From Ambrosia x helenae (taxonomy: Eukaryota; Streptophyta; Magnoliopsida; Asterales; Asteraceae): a stretch of 64,000 nucleotides of DNA. The position numbers and the translations under genes are program-made. The DNA lies in assembly GCA_030844895.1 (NCBI GenBank), contig CM061231.1, positions 88,384,706 to 88,448,705 on the forward strand, given 5' to 3'. Shown piece after piece: positions 22,440-34,999 of this stretch (positions within the stretch are counted from its first letter, which is position 1; each line of letters starts with the position of its first letter). The notes under the pieces are model-generated. The model ran no database searches. It was not told where the DNA came from and was given only the letters and a program-made list of their open reading frames with translations.

Positions 22440-24326
22440 AACATCCCCACACTTAACTCTTTTTCGTCCCTGAAAAAGAATTATGCAATGGAATCACAAT
22501 CAAATAATCTGGCCTCAAAACATAGGTTACTTTATTTTTAAAAATCTAATCACGTGCCAACTGCAATTGCAGGTATACTTATCCTCTTAAACCCAACCGC
22601 CGGTTTCTAAGCCCCTTATCATGTTAGTTCAATTTTTAGGTTTATTTAGTCTACCTAGGGTCTCACACTAAAGAAGCCACAGTTTCACCTAATCCCGCCT
22701 CAAGCTTATGAAACAAAAGGAACAACCAATTGACTATTCCTAACCGTTTTATGTAGAAAACCGAGAGAATTTAAAATCATTTGTTTTTTTTTCATCTCAG
22801 CATACTTAACTCAGATTGTGTGACCAATCCAAGTCGCTATCCCAGTGGCCAGGCACCTTAAGCTTCAGCATTTTCGCTTTGATTTCTATTTAGTTCATGA
22901 GCTTTTTTTTAGATATTTATTTTCAGGCAATCCTAGACGGAGTCGAGTCCGGAGTCACTATCCCTAGAAACGACACCATTGGCCTGACCCTTATTTTATA
23001 TCCAGCTCTTTTTTTTTCAACTTTTGATTAGAAATTCTAACGGTTTTAAACTTATAACGGCATTCCTTATACTATTATTGGCGGTTTCAGCTTCCCTAGT
23101 TTTGTCTAGATGAGAACCCACAAGGTATCCTAATATATTTAGGTGTATTAGCTCAAAGGAAACTTTTCTACCGGCTGGGCCGACCCACACATCCCAAGTC
23201 AACACGCCCTCGATTATTTATTCTTCTAATACATATAATATTTGAAAACCAGACACTTGATTTTATCTATCATTTCCCATATTTTATAATGCAAACATCA
23301 AAATTAGGGACATTTTTTTTTTCGTTTTTTTTTCTATTTTTTTCATTTTTTTTACTTAAAATGACTCTATATACAGACTAAACGACAGTTTTCCATCCCC
23401 ACACTTAAACTCTACATTGCCCTCAATATAGGAATAGAAAACGACTCAAAACAAAAAATAAATTCCGAATACAAAAATAAAAAGATGAGGGCAAATTGGA
23501 AAGGACTTAGCTGGTTAATTTTTTTTTCTTCGTAAGCTCCAAAACACTAGTCCAGTCCAGCTCGATCGTATAGCATTTCATTCGCGATCGGCTCTGACAC
23601 ATGGTAAACTCTCGGGTTGCTTCGATAAATGATAAACAGCTCCGAAATCACCAGAATGGAGATTGAGTACGGGTGGTGCAATCCAAACCTACGGAAAATG
23701 AAACAAACAAAAACCGAGCATAATACCGAACCACACAAAAATAAAAAGACTCAAACTACTAACTTAGACTTATAAAATAACAACAAACGAAGACGTACCT
23801 GCTTGGCAAAATGGCGGTGAATGTTGGTAGAACCAAATGGATAGTGAAAAAAAATTATGGTTCTCGCTCAACGTGAAGGATACCGGTGATCACAACACGC
23901 GTTGCAAGCGAAAAAGAAAATAAAATATAACTTTCCGGGGTAATAGCTTGTCGCATGAGGCGAACAGGTCAGCCCAGACTCCTCACATTACGTGAAAAGT
24001 CTTTTTTCACAGAAAGTTTATTAATTAATTTTTTTTTTAAGAAAATTCTCTTATTACCCAAACTTTTACCAAAACTCCCACTCATAAAATATATATATAA
24101 AGAAAATACATGGGATCCGCTCATGGTGAAATTTCCTCAACCTAAGCAAACACGCAAACTTGCAAACAAACTCGAAGACACAAAAAAAAACAAGGATAAA
24201 ATAGAAAGATAAAAACCTATGAACCACTACCGAAGGACGGACCACAAATAAAAAAAATGAAAAGCTAGAGAAAAAAAGGTATAAATATAAATTTACAAAC
24301 TCTACAGAGTCTCCCCACACTTAAAC
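22440..24326 (-). other. Non-coding 3' interior of the minus-strand Athila-like element
   Basis: The complement of the polypurine tract is at 22440-22455 with a hairpin at 22458-22479 (TCTTTTTC/GAAAAAGA arms). Two further AAGTGTGGGGA complements are at about 23394-23407 and 24312-24324. A second hairpin (23412-23431) has 7 of 8 pairs. Otherwise AT-rich with homopolymers. No coding sequence seen. Confidence 0.7.
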
Positions 24327-25729
24327 TTAATCAGGGGGCTTCTCTTTTACCTGAACCCAATCCAACCCGTTTAATTCCACCCGGTCCATACTATTTAGCA
24401 AAATTACATTAGTGGAATTAAAAAATATTTTATCGAATTTAAATGGGTCGGGCCACCAATATTTAAATTTACCTGGACCAAACCTGATTCTTGGCATGTA
24501 ATGAGGGGACTTGTTATCTCTGCAACTCCTGACCCTCACCCTGTGTCGGTCCAGGTGCCTCTTCGCCTTCTCCCGTGGTGGTGGCCATGGTGGCGGCACT
24601 AGTAGCAGTGTAATATCCAATGCCTGCACGGGCCGGCTGTGGTGTTCTTCTTCTTCCACCACTTCTTCTTTCTCATCTTCCTTGTTTAGTGACACTTGGT
24701 CAGAATCTTTGTCCACTTCTCGAGCTGAAAAATCAACTAACTCATCACCAAACTCCGCTTCCCCATCAGCTGCTTCTTCAAGCAGGTCAGTGGCGTCTTC
24801 CTCTTCCACCACTTCTTCCTCAAATAGCCAGCATGTGGATTCTGAAAAATCCATATCTTCCCCAGCTTCCCCTATCTTCTCCATCATGGCTTTCCTATGC
24901 GCGTCCCAGGCTATCCTTTCTATCTCCCCATCATCACTCCAGACATCTGCTTCCCAAGGATATGTTGCTGAACTAGAGATCTGGCAAGGCTACTCATCCT
25001 GCTGAACCAAAGGTGGGACTAAGGCGTCCATTATGGTCTCTAGGTCTAACTCTGAATCCTGTAAAATATAATCCTCACAAGACAAGTGTAAAGAATCATA
25101 TGTGTCAGTTAAATCATGCATAGAATCAGATGAGGAAGGACAAACAGTTTCAACAATGGGCCTAATACAATCAGGTAATGTAAGTGTTACCATCTCATCT
25201 GGATATCATATGTGAAATAAACCTGCTGAACTAGAGGTGGGACTTCAACGTCCATTATGGTCTTCAGTTCATCCACCTGAGCCTGTAGCCTCTCAAGTGC
25301 CGCATCTTGTTCCCTCAAATAGTCGGTGCGCATGGATAGCAAAGAATGCATATCCTCGAGCATGAGCTGTTGATTAGCAAGGAAGGCGTCTTGCTTAGCA
25401 AGAAGGGCGGCAAAGTCGGGCCTAGTGTGAGACGAGACATCCCGATAATCGGGATGTGGATACAAATGTTGGCTAGGTGGATACTCTGATGAGCTACCAC
25501 CATGCCTTTCCTCATACATCTAAGCTTGTAGACGATCAGGCCTACTTTTTATTCTATCTAGTGACTCAGATGTTGCAGGGTTAAACCACCGGTTAGCCTG
25601 TGGGTATGAAGGCTGGTATGAATGATATGGTTGCGGCTGCAAATACGTCTTAGCATAGTAACCTTTGGAATACCCCGATGAATTTGGGCATTTTATGGTA
25701 AAATGGGGTCCTCCACAGATCTCACACAT
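24327..25729 (-). pseudogene. Gag-like zinc-knuckle protein, broken copy
   Basis: On the minus strand it starts at 25729 with MCEICGGPHFTIKC, a CCHC-type knuckle with CX2CX3HX4C spacing. It continues through NRWFNPATSESLDRIKSR, a coiled-coil-like stretch (LLAKQDAFLANQQLMLEDMHSLL), a long acidic segment (EEEVVEEEDATDLLEE), and a basic, proline-rich end (PPPWPPPREKAKRHLDRHRVRVR). Breaks: an in-frame stop at about 25520-25522, a frameshift near 25190, and an in-frame stop at about 24990-24992. The intact relative at 59536-60870 is the reference. There is no capsid domain, protease or RT. Confidence 0.72.
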
Positions 25730-25848
25730 GTTAAAAAGAATATATATATTACGAATAAAAAAAAATAATAACAGGTAAAAGCAAAAACTATTTACAAAGT
25801 AAAAGACCAGATAAACGGTTTGGGAAGTTATCAAGAATGCCAATTGCG

Positions 25849-25866
25849 TCCCCGGCAACGGCGCCA
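25849..25866 (-). other. Primer binding site (tRNA-Asp)
   Basis: TCCCCGGCAACGGCGCCA is the complement of TGGCGCCGTTGCCGGGGA, the known Athila primer site pairing with the 3' end of tRNA-Asp. It lies 6 bases from the LTR start at 25873. Confidence 0.9.
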
Positions 25867-25872
25867 AAAACT

Positions 25873-26655
25873 TGATGTGTGTAAATGTATATATAAAAAT
25901 AACACAAGTTCCAATTAAAACGACTCACCTAAAAACTACACACGTAAGGAAAGTGTACCGGTCGCAAAGTAGTAAACAGATAAGACCGAGTATCGAACCC
26001 AAAGACGCGAATATAACTATAGATCACAACCTCTACCGAATACTAGCCTAAATAAATAGATACTTATAGGGGGTTAAACTAATAATTATAAACTTAGAAG
26101 AAACTAAATATAAACAAAATACCCTCAACTGCTTATAGGAACTTGGAGAAATCAGATATGAAGGAGGCTGGTTACTTAGGTAAAATCCCTAGAGACTAGC
26201 AATAAATCCTGAATCTGGTAATTAACTCGAGACCCTATTCTTATCTAATAAACCTCCTGTCAAAGATAGCTCACTAGACTTAAGGCGGGATAAGTGTAGA
26301 AATGCTAAGATGGATCCGGATCACCCTAGCGTACCGAAATCCCACAGAAATTAGATTAAAACCTCTCTTGGATTAAAACCCTCAAACTATGAAGCAGACT
26401 TAAACTCTACTGAAGAAAACCTAGGAAAAATCTAAACACGGACAAGTAGTGACTCCCGCCCTAGCGCTTGTCAACTACCGAACAATGCCTAGTTAGTTAC
26501 CTAGCAATCTCGAGTTAGATTTCTCACCCTCAAGAATGGACTGCATGTCTTAGTTAATTTATTATATTAGTTTGTTATACTTGTGTCGTACTCCAACTCC
26601 AAATACTAGCACGCTAACCTAAGTTGTCGAACTAGATTGATTTCTAGACCTTGGG
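25873..26655 (-). repeat. 5' LTR of the minus-strand Athila-like element, left piece
   Basis: It starts TGATGTGTGTAAATG next to the primer site and breaks off at ACCTTGGG, where the solo LTR at 26656 is inserted. It resumes at 41849. Confidence 0.88.
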
Positions 26656-26734
26656 TGTAACACCCCAAAATCTCTAAACTGTATTTTATGATAATCTAAG
26701 CACATGTGGCTTTTAAACTGAACCGCATGAAACA

Positions 26735-27429
26735 TGTTGGATTAGTATTTAAGCTCTTTGTATGAACTTGCTAGTTGACACTTAAGTGTTTAGCAAGTTC
26801 TTTATCAGTTTAGCACAGCGGAATGTTATGAGTTAAAGCTACACTTTATCAACAGGAGTTATTACTCCCCCTGGATGTTTGAGAAACTATTAATGATAAG
26901 TATTTATTGAGAATCTAAGTACTGAATGAGAATGAACACTTAAACAGATTCTCAATAAATGAAATGGAAATAACAATAATAAGCTTTGAAGGATTTCTTG
27001 TACTAAAATCAATGTCTAAAATAGAGGGATGAACCCTTCTATTTATAGACCTTACAAATACATGAATCTTGCCAAAAAGCAAGTTCAGAAACAAGTTGCA
27101 ACAAGTTGCAATCTTGGAACTCGTAAAACAGCTAAAAGTAATACTAAACAATTAAACTACTGATACAAAAGGCGGTGGAAAAGATCTTCTAACAAATGCT
27201 GATGAATGACAAACTACTGATGAGTAGTTTGTCTTCAGTAGTTCTTTAGTAGAAATGTCTGGTTTGAACTTCAGAACTTCTGATGTATTTCTTCTTCAGT
27301 ACTTGTGGAATTTCTTCTTCAGCAGTTTAGTCTTCTTTCTTCAGTAGTTCTATACTTAGAATAATTTGACAAAAGTCAATTAGACTTAGGTTTGCAAAAG
27401 TGGTTTCACGAATCCTTTTTGTCCTAACA
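26735..27429 (-). repeat. 3' LTR of the copia element
   Basis: TGTTGGATTAG...GTCCTAACA, 695 bp, directly next to the polypurine complement. It is about 35 bp longer than the other LTR because of one indel near 26822-26860. Confidence 0.9.
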
Positions 27430-27471
27430 ATCTCCCCCTGGATTGATAAAGCCAAAACCTTTCTAATTCCT

Positions 27472-30400
27472 TTATTCTCTTCTTCTGTCCTTGATAATTT
27501 TCCATATTTCTTTAAACATGGAATTCTCCAGTTGGTTCAGCTGTTCATCAGTGAGAGATCCTCTTTGTGGTTCTAGATGTTGGATTGTAAGCAGGTCTTG
27601 GGTTGATAGCTTCTTCAGATCATTCATCGACTTGTAGGCCCTGCTTGTGAGGTCTCTTCTTGTCACTTGTACTGAGTTGTCATCAGTAAAGGACCATCTG
27701 ATGATAGGCACTTTAGACTTGTCAAAGTCTAAAGTATAGGGAACCATGCTGGTACCCTAGGATGTTCCTGAGTGTTGGATGTCTTCAATTTCAGTGGCTC
27801 TCAGGTGGGATTCTCTTCCTTCTTCTTGTTGCATCACATTAGGTAGTTGAAAGGTTGGCAAGTGATGCTCAGTAACTACCTTAGTGTGCAGTTTGTCTTT
27901 GATGGTCTTTTGGATTTGATAGGCAAAAGTGGAAGGATCCCTGAATTGTGTTATCAGAGGCTTCTCTTCAATGTCAAAGTCAGAATGGACTACTGTACTT
28001 CCTTCTAGTAGTACCATCCTGAAATCAGTCTTTACATTCTCCTTTGTCTTCTTCTTTTGAGTAGCAGGTTTTCTTGAAACACCAGAAGTTCTAACTACTG
28101 ATGTTGACACTTCAGAAGTTTCAAACTTCTCTGGATTAGCAGCCCTTGCAGCCTTGTACTTTCTAAAAGTGTCTACAAGTCTTTCTTCTTTCCATTTAGA
28201 CACTGAGGCTTTTAAACCATAACCATTTGCTACTAATTCTTCTATCATCTGGGCTCTCTTGGCTTTTCCATCTTTACTTGTTGCAAGTTTGTCTGCAACA
28301 AGTTGAGCTCTTCTTGTCAGCTCTTCCATGGAGGGTCCCTTCAATGTATAGGCTTTGGTTTTGTTGTTCTTGGTAATGTAAGACATCAGTTGTTTTCTTT
28401 TGTCCTCTTCAGCAATTCTTTCAAGGTTAGCCTGCCTTTGAAGTTCTGCTTCATAAGCCTGTAGTTTTCATCTAGGCTTAAGTCTAGATCATCCCTTGCT
28501 TCCAGATTTTTCCAAATATGATCTTCCTTGGCTTTCTTTTGGACTGCAACTAAACTCTTCTCAAGAAGTTCTGCTGATTGAGAGATTGGAGAAGGGTTTA
28601 GTACAGTCATTGTGGTAACTGTAGTAGTAGGCCTTGGAGGAACAGGAGTTGGTTGAGTGGGTTCAGTTGGTCTGGAAGGCTCTTCAGTAGTTTCAGTGTT
28701 GGAAGTGTTAACAACAACTAAAGGTCTGTCAACTACTGAAGGATTGTCTTAAGTATTTTCTGAGTCTTCATCAGAACTTTCAGCATCAGAAGTTTCTTCA
28801 TTGTGCCCTTGGGATGTATCAGACTTTTCAGCATCTTCTATTTCTTTTTCAGAGACTCCAAATTGTTGGGCCAGTTTTTGTCTTCTGGCTTGGTCTCTCT
28901 GTTCTCTTTCTTGGATAGCCACTCTTGCCCTTATCCTGGCTTCGAATGACTCCCTTGGTTCCTTAGTTTTCTCCCCCTTTTTGGATTCATCAAACTTAGC
29001 CTTTGAGGGTTTAGAGAAATGACCTTTAAGAGTAGCAATATGTTTGGAGTTGAAGTTAATCTTGTTGGACAGATCGTTCATCTTAGTCTTTATCACTTCA
29101 AACTCGTTTTTGACTGACAACTCCAAGTTAGCTGTGTAGGTTCTGAAGTGATTGGTGATGAGGGTGTTCATCATGTGATATAAGGGACCATCTGGGCTGC
29201 ATAGTTGGTTCATGTCTATGCTAGATGACCCAGGGAATTGGGTAGGCATTTGTAGTGAGGGGTGTGTTTTTGGGAGATCTTCTTGTTGTACAGAAGATGC
29301 CACTTTAGGGGAATCAGGGATTAAGTGGACTTTAACCTGATCTGGTGTGACTAGCTTCTTGAGCTTAGATACACCAGGTGCAGGACCTTCACTTGTAGCC
29401 ATCAATTCAGTAGTTTTTGGTTGTGAATCATCATCCAAATCAATGGAATCATCTGAATCCCTGATTACATCCTCAATGAGGACTGTATCAGTTACATCAT
29501 GAGCTGAGCCCAACTCAGTTGTCTCATGTACCTCTTTGTCTTGGTTCAGAGGATTTCCTACCTCAGGCATTAAGCCTTCATCAGTAGTTGCTACATTTGA
29601 GGTCTTAGCTATGTTGCTTCTTTCCTCAGATCCACCACTGGGTGGTATTTGAGTGATAGCAGCCTCAAATGTACCAAGAGTTTCTAAGTTTGGGCTTAGA
29701 GACCCTGGTTCATCCTCATCTCTTTGGTTAGGGCCGTGAGTGTCCACATCCATGTCAAATTCTAAGGCTATGTCCCCTGTTTGATGTGGTTGTTGGGGAC
29801 TGACATTTTCAGATGGACTATCTCTTTTAGCCCAGAGAGAAGTTTGGCTATTTCAATGTCAGGTTCAGAAATTTGGGGTGCTGGTTCAGTAGTTTGGTCA
29901 ATGGGTTCAGCAGTTTCAAAAGAAGAGTCAATAGGAATAGTTTTCTTTAGTCTTTTTCTATTGAAAAGGATAGTGATTGGTGCTCTTGGTGGGGTTTGAG
30001 ATGGATGAGACTGAGAGGATGTTTCAGTCACATCTTTAACAAGTGCAGATTGCACATTAGCAGGTTCAGGCATCTCAACCTCCTGAACTGCTTTTCTCTT
30101 TGGGTTGGTGGGTTTTTGTTTTTATTGCTTGGGTTTTTTGGCCTTTGGGGGTGTAGGTTTGGAACATGTAGGTTCCATGGGGACTGGTTCTGGTTCCCCT
30201 TGGTCATCTTCTGGCCAGGCAGCCGGTTTGTTGTGCCTTGAGTATGCTTATGAGGTTAAGGGTTTTAAAATTGTAGTTTTACCCATAAGCACCTCATCAC
30301 CCAGTTCTTTGATTATGCACTGCATAATGAACCTTGGGTATAACAAAAACTTCTTTTTAGTATTGAGATGATGTAACACCAACTCATTAAAGAAAAGTGA

Positions 30401-30922
30401 AGATGCCCTGTGTTTTGTTTCATTCACTATGGAATGAAAAATTGGTTGAAAAGTTGAGGGCATCTGATCATAAGATCCTGTTTTAGGACTCAAACACATA
30501 ATAATATAATGAAACAAAAGTTTGTATTTTGGTTCAAAATATTTCTTAAAGATTGTAGCTTGTGAAAGAGTACCTTGCTAACCACACTCTGTCATGGTCA
30601 AGTGGATCTCAGAGTTTGGAACCTAGTCTGGGGCATTTACATCATTCAAGCCCAGCCTGATTGCCAAAGTGGCCGGTGTGATGGCCATTCTTCTCCCTTT
30701 GATGGTTGAATTGAGGGAGATAACCTCATCGTTCACCGTTACTGTCTCAGCGTTCGCCCAGAACTCATTGAAAGTTTCAGTATGGATTGGAGGGTCGATG
30801 GTGAGAGTGGTGAAATATTGGGATTTGATGACAAGATCAATGATCTCGTCGTATTGGGACCATCCTTCTTGTTTTTCTAAGTAGGCTCTAAGGTTGTGTC
30901 CCTGTTTCAGAACTAAAGCCAT
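27472..30922 (-). pseudogene. Long downstream ORF region of the copia element, broken
   Basis: On the minus strand, reading from 30922, one coding region of about 1,150 codons can be followed to 27472. It opens with MALVLKQGHNLRAYLEKQEGW and has ITPATLAIRLGL near codon 90, a type of sequence found in plant-transposon accessory proteins. The middle is acidic and Ser/Thr/Pro-rich. A Lys/Glu/Arg-rich stretch with coiled-coil character follows (about 29000-28830), then a basic segment (28386-27757). In-frame stops occur near 30623, 30576, 30248, 30116, 28749 and 27757; frameshifts lie near 29760 and 28390. The position after pol matches the env-like slot of SIRE elements. Function unknown. Confidence 0.6.
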
Positions 30923-31331
30923 GTGGTTTGTGTGTGTGTGTGTGTGGATCGAACAGTAAATTTGCAGGTTTAGGTCTTGAGAGTGTTTTGTGAGAGAGAT
31001 GGAGGGAATTTTTGCTTTTTGAAAGGATAAGTGATGGAAAAAGGTATTTATCAGAAGTTTTTAACCGACTAGGTCAAACTTCTGATGTAGGGAAAGTCTG
31101 ATTTACCCTTTTTGACCAAACTGCTGATGAAGAACTTTCTTCATCAGTAGTTCCCACTTTCTCTTCAGTAGTTTGTAAACAACTGATGAGAATGTTTCAT
31201 AAATACTTTATTCATAACTTCTGAAGGTTATTTTATCAGAAGTTAATCATTTTTCAGAAAATATTCCCATACTGATGTTTTGTTCTTCAGTAGTTTCTCT
31301 CATTTTGTTTTTCAGAAGTTTTCAGACTTTA
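30923..31331 (-). other. Spacer between RNase H and the downstream ORFs, left part
   Basis: It has no ORF. It contains many copies of CTTCAGTAGTT/AACTTCTGA-like words, also common in the LTRs of this element (27180-27350), plus a short GT microsatellite at 30929-30945. Confidence 0.6.
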
Positions 31332-32682
31332 TGATACATCACACAAATTTTATTTATATATATATATATATAGAACTCCCTCGTTTATTCATCCGATTCA
31401 TGTTTACAGTATCTTTACCATCCATTTTGTTAATTTTTTTTGTTTAAATAATGACGTATAATCAATATTAAATTGGATTGTATTAAATTCTGATTTAAAA
31501 ACGTTAAAAAAAATGTTTGCCTGTGCCAGGATTCGAACCCGAGTCCCTGGCGGGCTAAACCTTAACCACACCACACAAACCATTACACCATTTGGTGTTC
31601 TGTGATGTTAATTAAAACCAATTAAACTTAAACCCTTTCAAGGTCCCTTAGTCAAACCTGAAAAGTCAAACGTAGTCTCCTAGTCAAGTCAAGTCAAAGT
31701 GTTAGTAAATATGGTCTCCTAGTCAAGTCAAAGTGTTAGTAAATATGGTCTTCTAGTCAAGTCAAAGTTGTTCCTAAATTCTAGCCTAGTCAAAGTAGTC
31801 CCTAATTACAACTCCAAACTTTACACCATAAATACACTAGCCTACCATTCAACAATTTATACCATTCAAAAACAAAAAAAAACATTATTATCCCATCTCT
31901 CATATGCTAAAGTTTTCATCCGTCATTATCTCCTCTAGCTAGTTTTGAGTTTTCCAAGGCATTATTACTAAGTGTTTGCACGCTCAATAAAACGCACGAA
32001 CTCATTATGCACCTAAGGTGAGTTTACATAGCCCCTTTTTCTGTTTTACATTTTGGGGTGAAACATGTTTAAACATTTTATATACTATCATTTACTCATT
32101 CTTACATTGCTGAAACTTGTGATTCAATTACACTATCATTTACTCATTCTATCATTTGACTGTAACAAAAAGACACAGTACAATCATTAACATTGATCAA
32201 GCCGCCTGTTTAGATTATAGCGCTATAGGTCTGACAAACCCATCCCCCCGCATAAATTCAGGGATGATCGATAACAGTAACAACATTTAACTAACTTGCG
32301 AGTTAGTCATCAGTCGACACAAGGTTTGATTGTACAAAGACGCATTGTTACATATCGGAATCATACTCTATCATCATACAACTGTGATTGTTGTACAAAC
32401 TATTGTTATCAATTATATTCAAAAACCTATGTATTCTCACCAACTTTTGTTGACCCAAATATTTTCAAACTTAACATGTTTTAGGTTCTACTTGCTTGAA
32501 GATTTGAATTAATGCTTGAAGATGTGTGCATAGTATTATTCATTTTGATGTACGAATTATTGTAGAACAATTGTATGTAATTTATTTAAATCATTAAATG
32601 AAATTTATTATTCACCATGAGCTACTGAACAATCATCAATACGTGACATCCCGATGTTTCCGCCATCGGTTGGAGTGTTACA
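31332..32682 (+). repeat. 5' LTR of the second non-coding element
   Basis: TGATACATCACAC...GGAGTGTTACA. It holds a TA microsatellite (31355-31371), a minus-strand tRNA-like region (31529-31590), tandem AGTCAAGTCAAAG words (31670-31780), a TATA-like CATAAATAC near 31828, and a predicted intron from AAG|GTGAGT (32018) to TTTTAG|G (32484). Confidence 0.88.
31529..31590 (-). repeat. tRNA-derived (SINE-like) segment in the LTR
   Basis: On the minus strand TGGTGTAATGG (31590-31580) resembles the polymerase III A box and GGTTCGAATCC (31539-31529) matches the B box, 40 bases apart as in a tRNA. A T-run follows at about 31507-31514. The same segment is in the other LTR (35151-35212), so it was present before the last transposition. 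It lies antisense to LTR transcription. Confidence 0.6.
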
Positions 32683-32685
32683 GAT

Positions 32686-32697
32686 TGGTATCAGAGC
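32686..32697 (+). other. Primer binding site (initiator tRNA-Met)
   Basis: TGGTATCAGAGC lies 3 bases after the LTR end at 32682. Confidence 0.9.
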
Positions 32698-34945
32698 CAT
32701 GGTTATAGGGAATTAGGTTATTAGAAAAATAATCTAGTCTATAACCATAGGATTATAACCAGTATTTGTTCCTTTTACTTGCTATTCTCTATCTCCCTCC
32801 TACTGCTCATCCCTACTTTCATCCTTACAAGGAGGTTGCTCTCCACCATTGGATCTACTCTTAGACTAATAGGACAAAATCCTCAGGTTTAGCCTGAACC
32901 ACCTTGAGATCTCGTCGAAGTTCTAGATTTTAATAACGAACACGAGCAATCTGGAAGGGTGAACGCCTGTATTCTGAGTCTTCTGTCTAGGCTGGCATTG
33001 CGCATATATCCCAATCAGACGAAGGACCCGGATGCCTACCTGGGAATTCTCGGGATGAGTGTTCACCTATAGGCTAAAGTATGTCTTCACTATGTTATTA
33101 GAATCTAGAAGTATTGATAAGTCAACATTTTCGTTTATTCGTTTTAATTAATGAATAAATGATTACACTCACTTTCCTTAAACTAAGCTCTAAAATCTCA
33201 AAATTTTACAGCTTAAATCAATCTCATTTCATAACCATTTATGGATTTCACAATCACACTTCACCTTACCATCGTAGCCACTTTTTAAATATTCAACACC
33301 CTACCCAAATCATATTATTTCATTTCTCCACATGTTACTTATTTTTAAAAACTATAACCTCATACCTTAGCACAAACTAAAGATTTCTAAATCATGTTGT
33401 ATTTTCATTACCTAGTAACTTTACAAAGTACATATTTTTTTGTCAAAAGATGTCCTCGAACTTAAATTCAATTGTTTATTTACTGACGTAACAAACGATT
33501 TTCTATATAATGCTTTAAACTATTAAAAATCACTAATAGAACCTTGATCTTCAAAACCTAATGTCATGTTTGAAATCTCCAACTAACGGGAATATTTTAA
33601 TCAAAGCCTACTTAGCTTGTACTATTTAACAACTTTTGCTTTATGTACAAAACCAATTTTGAAAATAATTTTTTTTTTCATAGGAATAATATCTAGTCTC
33701 TAGATTCTCCATCGACACTCACTCATTTTCAACTTGTTCAAATTTTTACAATATTTGGCATATACCACAATCATGTTTTCTTATACACTTGATTATAACC
33801 TTTGATCCAAACCCCAAAATTTACACTGCTACATAATCTCCTTACTATAAAATAAACTCTTTATCAACTATCTTCACATTCACTATCTCTCACAACCTTG
33901 ATTCTGCTTCAAGATTTTTCATCATCCTCTCAAGAACTAAATTTATATCCTTCACCTTCTCAAACATGAACTAGTTACCCATGATAACCAAACTATTGAA
34001 ACTTGGTTGTGTGTTGCATCAAACTTAATCCTTAGTTATACATGAGGATTCGATTATCTACCATATTTAAACATTTGATACTAGAAATCATGGAATATAA
34101 ACTATTTGCTATAGACACACCTAGAGTCATTAACCTTGTCAAGGACAACACTATTACAACTCGCATGCTATGCTTGATACTTGATTGTTTATATGTACAT
34201 ATTATCAATTTGCAATTTATGTGTGAAATAATTGGTACACTTAATCAAACAACTGGTAGAGGATGAAGTACTTGCTCAAAAGTTAGTTGAGTACCAAATA
34301 ACCTACTCAACGATTGGTAGAGGTCATCATGCCTGCTCAACAGTCGGTAGAGGCCCTACAACCTGCTCAACGACTAGTAGAGGCTATCACACCTGCTCAA
34401 CAATCGGTAGAGGTTCTTACTCACTGACTGGTAGAAGTCTTTTTCCTACTCAACAGTTGGACTCATTTTTGGATACATTTTAAACGATTCAATCACAAGG
34501 TTATTTTGCATTACTTACATGTGTGTTTAGAGTCATAGAAGGACACAAAACCCTAATGTAAGGTAAATTGGTGATTGCGGTCCGGAACGTAATCATGAAT
34601 TTACAGGTACGTTAAGGTAGTGTGAAATTCTAATAAGGTTTTAGTAGTTCATTTGGTTTTCATATAGCCAATCAATTCATGCATTTCTTATAAGATTCCT
34701 AAAACATAAGTTTAGTTGTTTGCTAGATTCTTATGCTTCTTGCTACTTCAGACGAACCTAATCCAACACTTAAAACTCACACATATCAATCCTCTTATCT
34801 AAATTATTCGAAACAGTTATTTCTATTACCTACAAAATTCATGTCGTGCCTTAACCCCAAATTTTCCAAACCACGGTTGTTCCAATCACCCTCAACCCTG
34901 TGTTTTTAATAACTTCGGGACGAAATTCCTAAAAGTAGGGGAGAC
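32698..34945 (+). other. Interior of the second non-coding element
   Basis: No gag or pol motif. Around 32930-33070 a short open stretch reads VNACILSLLSRLALRIYPNQ followed by TKDPDAYLGILGMSVH; I do not recognise it. A 30-bp minisatellite lies at 34236-34445, shared with the first element. The right end is the polypurine tract (34932-34945). Confidence 0.7.
34236..34445 (+). repeat. 30-bp minisatellite, open as a 10-residue repeat
   Basis: CTCAAC.....GGTAGAGG words recur every 30 bases. The plus-strand frame reads STIGRGHHAC, STVGRGPTTC, STTSRGYHTC, STIGRG, after LIKQLVEDEVLAQKLVEY. The minus strand of 13757-13984 has the same frame and nearly the same residues. Confidence 0.8.
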
Positions 34946-34959
34946 TGTAACATCACACA

Positions 34960-34999
<40 letters not shown>

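Noticed and set aside
24511..25005. Ser-rich ORF on the plus strand opposite the gag-like ORF (also 60246-60740 on the minus strand)
   Set aside because: It is the antisense shadow of the acidic Glu-rich region (GAA/GAG read backwards as TTC/CTC), and the gag-like frame has the knuckle and better layout.
28801..30241. Plus-strand ORFs opposite the copia downstream region
   Set aside because: They are shadows of the longer minus-strand frame.
31529..31590. Functional tRNA gene
   Set aside because: A and B boxes are present, but I cannot fold a full cloverleaf with an acceptor stem, and the segment is duplicated with the LTR.
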